The position numbers and the translations under genes were made by a program. This document shows positions 1 to 6,219 of a stretch of DNA of 64,000 nucleotides, one piece after another. Each line of letters opens with the position of its first letter. The stretch's first letter is position 1. The DNA is from UMGS1696 sp964621755 (lineage in GTDB: Bacteria > Bacillota > Clostridia > Oscillospirales > CAG-272), in NCBI GenBank assembly GCA_964621755.1, contig CAZUPI010000011.1, forward strand, positions 6,374-70,373. Reading direction: 5' to 3'. The notes beneath the pieces were generated by a model. The model saw nothing but the letters and a program-made list of their open reading frames with translations. It did not search any database and was not told the origin of the DNA.

Positions 1-75
1 TGATTCAGCATCCAATTTCCCTTGTCCCACATCACGTGCAACTCCTTCCCTGTCTTCTATGGTATCAATTACCAT
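1..75 (-). CDS. Possible partial CDS running off the left edge, unknown
   Basis: The minus strand is open from about position 102 to the edge. An ATG at 75 is preceded by GGAG with a 5-base spacing. The visible product starts MVIDTIEDREGVARDVGQ and continues out of the window. It lies directly downstream of the broken nitroreductase in the same direction. I do not recognise the family, and 25 codons are too few to be sure it is a gene. Confidence 0.3.
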   Translation of the reverse strand, partial: MVIDTIEDREGVARDVGQGKLDAES

Positions 76-108
76 AAAAACTCCATCATGCTGTAGATAA
101 TCTTAAAG

Positions 109-640
109 TCATTCTTCAATCACGCTGACTAACTCATCCAAATTTTTCCGTTTTTTCATACGCAGTTTGTCTCCATCTGTCGCATATCCAAGTGTAATCA
201 CCAGCCGCACCGCATTGTCAAGACCGCATATCTTCCTTACTTTTTTGTCATCAAACCAGCCAAGAATACAGGTCCCGAGACCCTGTGCTGTGGCTTCAGC
301 GGTAATATATGCCGAAAGAATCCCGATGTCAACGAGCGATAATCGTTCCCCTTGACTTTCGCTCCAAGTCCAGCAGTTACCACATAAGGGTTCTCGGATA
401 TGACGATAAAAACGGGAACATCACTTGCAAATTTGTTCATCCCCATACCCTGCACAGCTTTTGCAACTTGCTTTGCCGCATTCCCCTTGCAAATTGTCAT
501 GTGATAGGGTTGACCGTTACATGCTGATGGAGACAGCCGTGCCGCGTGTAATACGGCATCGATTTTTGCTGTTCAACAGCTTTTTCCGCATCATAGCTGC
601 GGCAGGATTGGCGGTTCTCAGCAATTTCCATAAAGTTCAT
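109..640 (-). pseudogene. Nitroreductase-family protein, broken by two frameshifts
   Basis: Read in three successive frames the minus strand gives a continuous short nitroreductase (FMN-dependent NAD(P)H oxidoreductase family, about 176 residues). It starts MNFMEIAENRQSCRSYDAEK, continues ARLSPSACNGQPYHMTICKG and GLGAKVKGNDYRSL, and ends with LGTCILGWFDDKKVRKICGL and a tail ending LDELVSVIEE. The frame is lost at a run of five T (563-567), where six would be needed, and again near 330-333, where one base is missing after the codons for YRSL. The start at 640 follows GGGAGAAACAG. The remaining codons look normal, so the damage is recent or is a sequencing/assembly error. The intact enzyme would reduce nitro compounds or quinones using FMN. 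Confidence 0.8.
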
Positions 641-687
641 ATCTGTTTCTCCCTTGCATCAAAAATCTAAATATCGGAATACCATCA

Positions 688-1653
688 TTATTCGTTAAGT
701 GTCTTGAATATTTCCGTCCAAACGCTCTCGTCCTGTGCAGTCATACGATTCCAGTCAAAAGAAGCGATAAAGGCAGCTTTCTGTTCCGGCGTTTCCAGCT
801 CTTTCTTTTTCGACTTTTTTGCCAGTGTCGCAAAAAATTCCTCCATATATTTTACAGCATCCTCGGTATAGTTGGGATTGTGTCCCTTATTTGACACAAG
901 CAAAAAGCGGATGTTTTCTTTATCCGCAAGTCCCTCTTTCAAAGCATCGTAATGAACTGCCTTATAGCACCGCTTATCATTATCCGAATAGATAAGCAAA
1001 ACTTTTGCTGACGTGTTTGAAAGAGATTTCACAGCGTTGTAATCCACAAATTTTGGATTTGCCTGCCGTTCCAGCTCCATGATGGGCTTGCAGAAGCCCT
1101 TCATTATACCTCCGAAATAGGAGTTAATCAGCATTTCCACAGACACAAAACCGGAAATCGCAACGACATGGGAAATATCCGGGTAAAGTGCGGAAATATT
1201 CAGCGTTGAAAATCCGCCCCAGCTGTGTCCGACCACGGAAATATCGCAGCCATGAAATCTGCTGTCTGATTTGAGTACCGTTATACAGTCGTTCAAATCG
1301 CAGAGAGACTGCGCCATTCCGTTCGGCGTCTCTCCGCCCGATTCCATACATCCTGTGTGGTCATACGCAAAGACGGTGAAGCCGTGCCTGCACAGCAGCT
1401 CGATTTCTTTCATGTACGCTTTGTGCCCACCGCCAAAACCGTGGTCGAACACAATCATTCTGCCCTGAATGGGACTGTCGTAATGATAGATATACCCCTG
1501 CAGGTCATGTCCGGCAGAAGCCTTGAACGAATATGCTTTCTTATGTAAGCCGGGAAAATCATCCGACGAAAAATAGAACACATTTCCAGTATCATCACAG
1601 CGGGTATATACCATACCTTTGTACATTTTTATCACTTGTTTCTCAAAAATCAT
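688..1653 (-). CDS. Alpha/beta hydrolase (serine esterase/peptidase-like)
   Basis: This is a 321-residue soluble alpha/beta-hydrolase. It has an N-terminal oxyanion-type loop (FDHGFGGGHKAYM), the nucleophile elbow GHSWGG near the middle, an acid-residue region IYSDNDKRC, and a late His in VSNKGHNPNY. Together these give the expected Ser-Asp-His order. No signal peptide or membrane segment is visible, so it should act in the cytoplasm on an ester or small peptide; the substrate cannot be read from sequence. I start at the ATG at 1653 because GGGGAAAGCAG sits just upstream. The in-frame ATG 21 bases earlier has no ribosome binding site. It lies downstream of the tRNA-Gly gene and its terminator, so it is probably a single-gene transcript. 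Confidence 0.85.
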   Translation of the reverse strand: MIFEKQVIKMYKGMVYTRCDDTGNVFYFSSDDFPGLHKKAYSFKASAGHDLQGYIYHYDSPIQGRMIVFDHGFGGGHKAYMKEIELLCRHGFTVFAYDHTGCMESGGETPNGMAQSLCDLNDCITVLKSDSRFHGCDISVVGHSWGGFSTLNISALYPDISHVVAISGFVSVEMLINSYFGGIMKGFCKPIMELERQANPKFVDYNAVKSLSNTSAKVLLIYSDNDKRCYKAVHYDALKEGLADKENIRFLLVSNKGHNPNYTEDAVKYMEEFFATLAKKSKKKELETPEQKAAFIASFDWNRMTAQDESVWTEIFKTLNE

Positions 1654-1810
1654 TCTGCTTTCCCCTTTTGTCATCGAGCATAAATCTTCTAAAATTTAAT
1701 TATATCTCTTTTGGTAGGATATGTCAAGGATTGAACGATAGCATTACTCGTTGCTTACAGCGTATCAATATTATAGAATGATTCGTTCCTGCTTGAACCT
1801 TGAAACAAAT

Positions 1811-1856
1811 AAAAATACCGCATATTCACCCATTTTAGGGGATATGCGGTATTTTT
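1811..1856 (-). terminator. Rho-independent terminator behind tRNA-Gly
   Basis: A 15-base near-perfect inverted repeat (AAAAATACCGCATAT / ATATGCGGTATTTTT) encloses a 16-base loop. T-rich sequence follows on the minus strand. It lies 6 bases beyond the 3' end of the tRNA-Gly gene. The symmetric A/T flanks could also stop transcription in the other direction. Confidence 0.85.
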
Positions 1857-1861
1857 TCAGC

Positions 1862-1932
1862 AGCGGATGGGGGGAATCGAACCCCTAACTCAAGCTTGGG
1901 AAGCTGGCGTTTTACCACTAAACTACATCCGC
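1862..1932 (-). tRNA. tRNA-Gly, anticodon CCC
   Basis: The minus strand folds as a 71-nt cloverleaf. The acceptor stem GCGGATG/CATCCGC pairs perfectly and the D arm is GTTT-AGTGGTA-AAAC. The anticodon stem-loop is CCAGC-TTCCCAA-GCTTG, which puts CCC at positions 34-36. The T arm carries GGTTCGATTCC and the discriminator base is T. There is one mismatch in the anticodon stem and one at the base of the T stem. CCA is not encoded. The AGCTTCCCAAGCT anticodon arm resembles bacterial tRNA-Gly(CCC). Confidence 0.95.
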
Positions 1933-2032
1933 GCACGCATCGTATTGTTTACGATACGTGTATTATAGCATCTTTCTTCGGATTTGTCAAGAATCCCCAT
2001 GTGATTTTTGCGAAAATTTCCCCCTGCCGCTG

Positions 2033-2359
2033 TCAGGATGCGAGATATCTTTCCAGCCATGTGACACCGACGTCAAGCGCCTCATAAAGTCCAGTTTTCA
2101 TTGCCTCTTTTACGACGCGTTCCTTTTTTGGAACATCCGGGTCAGTGCTTACCAGCTGGATATAAACTTTATCCGGCACTTTTCTGCCCTTGAATTCCGT
2201 TTCAGACATGATTATCATCTGGAGTATATACTTGTCGGATACATTGCCGTAGCATATTACATTGTCTTCCCGAACAAGAGGTCTGTTTTTATATAGTACA
2301 AAGTCACCGTCAACCGTCGAAGTAACATCTTTCTTATCTACAATCCAATCTGCCATCAT
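2033..2359 (-). CDS. Small conserved-looking protein of unknown function
   Basis: This is a 108-residue soluble protein with no signal peptide or membrane helix. It has an even spread of charged residues and alternating beta-like stretches (GDFVLYKNRPLVREDNVICYG; DKVYIQLVSTDPDVPKKERV). AGAAAGGA lies 7 bases before the ATG at 2359; the next ATG three bases on is an equal candidate. It stands alone upstream of tRNA-Gly on the same strand. I do not recognise a named domain and do not propose a function. Confidence 0.7.
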   Translation of the reverse strand: MMADWIVDKKDVTSTVDGDFVLYKNRPLVREDNVICYGNVSDKYILQMIIMSETEFKGRKVPDKVYIQLVSTDPDVPKKERVVKEAMKTGLYEALDVGVTWLERYLAS

Positions 2360-2465
2360 GATATTCCTTTCTCAATTTATAGTATAGTTCAATTACATTA
2401 TTATACTATATTTTGAGTTTTATGTCAAGGATTATGTTGTAGCTTTTTAAATATAGAAACATATC

Positions 2466-2520
2466 AGGCTAACCGCGGAGTCTGCAGAGTTGCCTATTCT
2501 ACAGCCATTGCGGTTAACCT
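2466..2520 (-). terminator. Long imperfect hairpin downstream of the desulfurase gene
   Basis: The outer arms AGGCTAACCGC and GCGGTTAACCT (one mismatch) and inner arms CTGCAGA/TTCTACAG make an extended stem. It lies 35 bases beyond the end of the cysteine desulfurase gene. No clear T-run follows on the minus strand. It may therefore be a processing or decay barrier rather than a classical terminator. The rest of the 2360-2554 gap shows nothing else. Confidence 0.4.
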
Positions 2521-2554
2521 GAAACGTATAATTTTCTACTTTAGCCCATGGCTC

Positions 2555-3703
2555 TCAAGTGCGATTTCCCTCTGATTTTCCAAAATCGAGTATCGCACGC
2601 GCCAGCGCATTTACATCCGACATCCTGTTCATGTACGAAAATCCCGCGCGAATATGCCCGTTTTCAAAACTGCCAATTGTACGATGGGCAAGAGGTGCAC
2701 AGTGATAACCAGTCCGGACACATATTCCGTGCGACGCAAGGTATTCACCAGCCTCGGCCGGTGAATGGCCGTCGAGATTAAAGCCTATAACAGAACTATT
2801 TGTGTCGCCATATAAAGTGACGCCGGAACTATTCCCTATCATTTCAATCAGTGCGGCTGACAGCGTGCATTCGTGAACGTGAATTTCCTCAAGTCCAACA
2901 CGATTCACAAAGTTTATCCCCGCCAGCAGTCCTGCAATAGCCGGCAGCGGTATCGTCCCAGCTTCAAGGCGCTCAGGAAGTTCATCCGGCATAGCAACGT
3001 CGAGAGAATTGATTCCCGCGCCGCCTTCGATAATAGTATGATAACGTACATCATCCCCGGAAATGAGCAAACCGACTCCCATTGGACCAAACAATCCCTT
3101 ATGCCCAGGCATACACAGAGATGTGATGTTCATCCGCCGTACATCTATCGGAAGATGCCCAGCACTCTGCGCTGCATCGACAATAAAGTGAATATGGTGC
3201 TCCGCGCAAAACTTTCCGATAGCTTCAATCGGCAGGATGCGGGAGCAGATATTCGATTGATGGGTAGCGATAATAATTTTAGTATTTGGACGAAGATGGC
3301 TTTCTATATTTTGCAAAACTTCATTTTCTTCACCGGATGCATCGTAGATATCGGATTCTGCGATTCCTGCGTTTGTTAACGCCATCACCGGCCGGTATGC
3401 GGCGTTGTGTGCGTAGTTGTCAATGAGGATATGACATCCCGGTTCCGCAAGCCCTTTTATAGCATAATTGAGCGCATGGGTAGCATTTACGGTAAACACA
3501 ACGTTTTCGGGATTTGCACCGAACATATCAGCAGCAGCGGACCGACAGTCGAAAACAAGCTCCGACGCAGCAGTCGAAAGTTTATGCGAACCACGTCCGG
3601 GATTTCCGCCTCTTTTCCGCATCGCTTCTGCTACCGCACGAATAACCGGTTCGGGCTTTGGAAAGGTAGTGGCGGCATTGTCGAGATAAATCATCGGTAC
3701 CAC
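2555..3703 (-). CDS. Cysteine desulfurase (class V aminotransferase family)
   Basis: This 382-residue PLP enzyme should remove sulfur from cysteine as an enzyme-bound persulfide and give alanine. It starts IYLDNAATTFPKPE, typical of the NifS/SufS group. The Schiff-base Lys lies in MPGHKGLFGPMG (near residue 200). The persulfide Cys lies in RTGYHCAPLAHRTIG (near residue 334), and a final HIRAGFSYMNR closes the active site. The start is a GTG at 3703, one base after the stop of the DUF3343 gene, with GGGG 8 bases upstream. The ATG nine bases later is too far from that site. The tight coupling to a DUF3343 gene is a known arrangement and suggests a dedicated sulfur or selenium relay rather than general Fe-S assembly. 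Confidence 0.93.
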   Translation of the reverse strand: MVPMIYLDNAATTFPKPEPVIRAVAEAMRKRGGNPGRGSHKLSTAASELVFDCRSAAADMFGANPENVVFTVNATHALNYAIKGLAEPGCHILIDNYAHNAAYRPVMALTNAGIAESDIYDASGEENEVLQNIESHLRPNTKIIIATHQSNICSRILPIEAIGKFCAEHHIHFIVDAAQSAGHLPIDVRRMNITSLCMPGHKGLFGPMGVGLLISGDDVRYHTIIEGGAGINSLDVAMPDELPERLEAGTIPLPAIAGLLAGINFVNRVGLEEIHVHECTLSAALIEMIGNSSGVTLYGDTNSSVIGFNLDGHSPAEAGEYLASHGICVRTGYHCAPLAHRTIGSFENGHIRAGFSYMNRMSDVNALARAILDFGKSEGNRT

Positions 3704-3704
3704 G

Positions 3705-3932
3705 TCATCTTCCCCTTCCTATCACATCGCCATATACAATGTTTTTTTTATCAAGCACATTGGTAAGTGTATCGACATCAGCACAATTCAGCCGAATACC
3801 TATCGAACAGCCATGGCGTGTCACGGATGGGTCGACCGACACCACTTCCGTCATAATTTTTTCAAAAGCGGCAGCACGTCGAGCCCGTTCCGCCGCAGTT
3901 CGTGTTTTCATTGCTATTATACAATCTGGCAT
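3705..3932 (-). CDS. DUF3343 putative Se/S carrier-like protein
   Basis: This 75-residue protein matches the DUF3343 type: a small ferredoxin-like fold often encoded beside cysteine desulfurases and proposed to carry sulfur or selenium. The visible marks are the alternating beta-alpha pattern and the segment TRHGCSIGIRLNC, with two Cys residues that could accept a persulfide. It ends TGA one base before the GTG of the desulfurase, so the two are almost certainly translated together. AAAGGAAGG precedes the ATG. The carrier role is family-level knowledge and the partner is inferred from the coupling. Confidence 0.85.
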   Translation of the reverse strand: MPDCIIAMKTRTAAERARRAAAFEKIMTEVVSVDPSVTRHGCSIGIRLNCADVDTLTNVLDKKNIVYGDVIGRGR

Positions 3933-4006
3933 ATTTTAATCCTTCCTTTGTTATATATGAGATATATTGGCATGAGAGATGCAGATAGGATGCCGCCTAT
4001 CCACAT
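3917..4006 (-). CDS. Candidate 29-residue small ORF overlapping the DUF3343 start
   Basis: An ATG at 4006 lies directly behind GGGAGGGAGGA, one of the strongest ribosome binding sites in the window. The 29-codon frame has a hydrophobic first half (MWIGGILSASLMPIYLIYN) and a basic end (KGRIKICQIV). It runs 16 bases into the DUF3343 gene in another frame. It could be a leader peptide that couples translation, or a chance frame behind a purine-rich stretch. The rest of the 3933-4170 gap holds nothing I can identify. Confidence 0.3.
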   Translation of the reverse strand: MWIGGILSASLMPIYLIYNKGRIKICQIV

Positions 4007-4174
4007 TCCTCCCTCCCAATATAGTTCTGCCAGTTACAGGATATGCTGCAACACCTGAGAAAGTTCAGCTGCTCAAGTTTGCTCCAAGCAATCGCCTCAC
4101 TTCATTCATGGAGATTACGATAAAGCCACAAAATTCAAATCGAACAATGTCTTGAAAATTTTTTCAGATACTGC

Positions 4175-4203
4175 TTGCAAATAAAGAGCGATAGTGATAT
4201 AAT
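4175..4203 (+). promoter_or_regulatory. Sigma-A promoter of the pheS operon
   Basis: TTGCAA (4175-4180) and TATAAT (4198-4203) are separated by exactly 17 bases. Transcription would start about 4210, at the 5' end of the T-box leader. Confidence 0.85.
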
Positions 4204-4207
4204 ATAA

Positions 4208-4479
4208 AGGAATATTGAAACGCTGTGACGAAGAGTGTACAGTAAGGTCGCCGCATGCAGAGAGCCGGAATCGGTAGGCTGCAAGTTCCGGCTGCGGTAT
4301 TGTTGTACTTTCGCTTCGGAGCGGACAGGGTGAAGCGCGGATAGATATCCGCAGGTAGCTCTGTACGGGTCGGACACGTTATCGTTCGTCGAGAGTCGTG
4401 TTTTTTTCACGGAATCCGGGTGGTACCGCGGCGTTTTGTCGTCCCAGTTTGCCAGTGCGGCAAGCCGGGATTTTTTTTA
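4208..4479 (+). promoter_or_regulatory. T-box riboswitch, phenylalanine-specific
   Basis: This tRNA-sensing leader controls pheS and the genes behind it. Stem I is marked by GACGAAGAGT near 4223 and the distal loop block GAGAGCCGG...GGCTGCAAG near 4259-4285. The specifier position reads TTC (Phe) at 4310-4312 in GTACTTTCGCTTCGGAGC. The hallmark antiterminator sequence GGGTGGTACCGCGG covers 4418-4431. A terminator stem (CCCAGTTTGCC / GGCAAGCCGGG) followed by eight T ends near 4478. Uncharged tRNA-Phe would stabilise the antiterminator and allow read-through. The gene order and the specifier agree. Confidence 0.95.
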
Positions 4480-4527
4480 TTGCCGCCCATTGTCAATCGA
4501 AAATTCAGAAAGGAATCAATATAAGTC

Positions 4528-5541
4528 ATGAGAGAAACCCTTGAAAAAATTAAAGCCGAGGCGCTCGAAGCCCTCTCCTCCCCCTCGGCGTCCATTGAGG
4601 ATTTGAGAATCAAGTATCTCGGTAAAAAAGGCGAGCTCACCGCCGTTCTCCGCGGTATGGGTAAGCTGTCCGCGGAAGAGCGTCCGATAATCGGCCAGCT
4701 CGCCAACGATATCCGCGCGGACATCGAAGCAAAAATCGAACAACTCACCGCGGCACGCCGTGAACGCGAAATTCATGAAAAACTCGAGTCGGAAAAACTC
4801 GACGTCACCATCCCCGGTGACAAAATTCCTCAGGGACACTTCCACCCGCTGGCACTCGGGCAGCGTCAGTTGGAAGAAATCTTCCTCGGCATGGGTTATT
4901 CCATCGTAGAGGGTCCGGAAGTCGAATTTGACTACTACAATTTCCAGGCGCTGAATATTCCAAAGGACCACCCCGCACGCGATACGCAGGATACCTTCTA
5001 CATCACGGACAACATCCTGCTCCGCTCTCAGACTTCCCCTGTGCAGGCGCGCACCATGGAAAAGCAGCAGCCTCCGATAAAGATTATCTCCCCCGGGCGT
5101 GTTTACCGCTCCGACGCGGTTGACGCTACCCACTCTCCGCTCTTCCATCAGGTAGAAGGTTTGGTCGTAGACCGTGGTATTACAATGGGCGACCTCAAGG
5201 GAACTCTTGAAATGTTCGCAAAAACCATGTTCGGCGAAGAAACCAAAATTCGTTTCCGTCCGCACCATTTTCCCTTCACCGAACCGTCGGCAGAGGTCGA
5301 TGTGTCCTGCTTCGTATGCGGCGGCAAGGGATGCCGTCTCTGCAAAGGAGAAGGATGGATTGAAGTCCTCGGCGCCGGCATGGTGCATCCGAACGTTCTC
5401 CGCATGTGCGGTATTGACCCCGAGATATACAGCGGATTCGCTTTCGGTTTGGGCGTCGAACGTATTGTCATGCTCAAATACCACATCGACGACATGCGCC
5501 TTCTGTACGAAAACGATGTGAGATTCCTGAATCAGTTCTAA
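4528..5541 (+). CDS. pheS: Phenylalanine--tRNA ligase alpha subunit
   Basis: PheS (337 residues, normal length) forms the catalytic half of the alpha2beta2 synthetase that charges tRNA-Phe. An N-terminal coiled coil (residues 1-85) is followed by the class II core. Motif 2 appears as GRVYRSDAVDATHSPLFHQVEG and motif 3 as FAFGLGVERIVMLKY. The Phe-binding stretch is RPHHFPFTEPSAEVDV. A Cys cluster (CFVCGGKGCRLCKGEGW) of the type seen in many clostridial PheS proteins lies between them. The nearest AGGA is 13 bases before the ATG, longer than usual. The T-box directly upstream senses tRNA-Phe, so supply of this enzyme follows its own product. Confidence 0.97.
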   Translation: MRETLEKIKAEALEALSSPSASIEDLRIKYLGKKGELTAVLRGMGKLSAEERPIIGQLANDIRADIEAKIEQLTAARREREIHEKLESEKLDVTIPGDKIPQGHFHPLALGQRQLEEIFLGMGYSIVEGPEVEFDYYNFQALNIPKDHPARDTQDTFYITDNILLRSQTSPVQARTMEKQQPPIKIISPGRVYRSDAVDATHSPLFHQVEGLVVDRGITMGDLKGTLEMFAKTMFGEETKIRFRPHHFPFTEPSAEVDVSCFVCGGKGCRLCKGEGWIEVLGAGMVHPNVLRMCGIDPEIYSGFAFGLGVERIVMLKYHIDDMRLLYENDVRFLNQF

Positions 5542-5573
5542 AATAATTTTAACAATAAGAGGTAAAGCATATC

Positions 5574-6116
5574 ATGTTTGTTATCGGCATCGCGGGCGGG
5601 ACTTGCAGCGGCAAAAGCACACTGACCGATAAGCTTGCCGCATATTATGGGGAATCCTGTCGGGTTATCCACATAGATTCCTATTTCAGACAGCCCCCTA
5701 TTACCACCATCGCTCCCATCACAGGAATCGAATACGTCGAGCACAATCACCCAGACGCACTCTACCTCGACTCGCTGTACCGCGATTTTGAGGAAGCGAT
5801 TTCGTCTGACGAACACAAAATCGTAATCATCGAAGGACTGTTTGCCCTATATCTCGATAGAATCCGCGAAAAACTCGACCTGAAAATTTTCGTTGACCTC
5901 GACAGCGATGAGAGACTTGTACGCAGAATCAAGAGATTCGCTGCACGCGGTCAGACGTTTGAGGAGGTCACCGACCGCTATATCGACACGGTCAGATTCC
6001 GCCATAACGAGCTTATCGAACCTACAAGATGGCACGCGGATATGGTCGTAAATGGCATCTTCAAAGAAAAAACAGTATCTATCATCACAACATACGTCGA
6101 CTCAATGATTCACTGA
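5574..6116 (+). CDS. Uridine-kinase-like P-loop kinase
   Basis: This is a 180-residue NTP-binding kinase of the uridine kinase/phosphoribulokinase family. The P-loop GIAGGTCSGKST is at the N terminus. IHIDSYFR carries the catalytic Asp region. VIIEGLFALY and VDLDSDERLVRRIKRF match the lid and the Arg-rich phosphate-binding helix. It is shorter than typical Udk (about 205-210 residues). It sits between pheS and pheT in the same transcript, an unusual place, so its expression should rise when tRNA-Phe is uncharged. Nucleoside phosphorylation is the family expectation; the true substrate is open. Confidence 0.85.
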   Translation: MFVIGIAGGTCSGKSTLTDKLAAYYGESCRVIHIDSYFRQPPITTIAPITGIEYVEHNHPDALYLDSLYRDFEEAISSDEHKIVIIEGLFALYLDRIREKLDLKIFVDLDSDERLVRRIKRFAARGQTFEEVTDRYIDTVRFRHNELIEPTRWHADMVVNGIFKEKTVSIITTYVDSMIH

Positions 6117-6219
6117 AAATACGCACGTTCCCTATTCTCTTCCCCCAGTATAAAGTTTTTGAAAGGGGTTTTCTTCATGAAGCCCTCACAAACAAAATCA
6201 TAGAAAGGTTATATTCACC

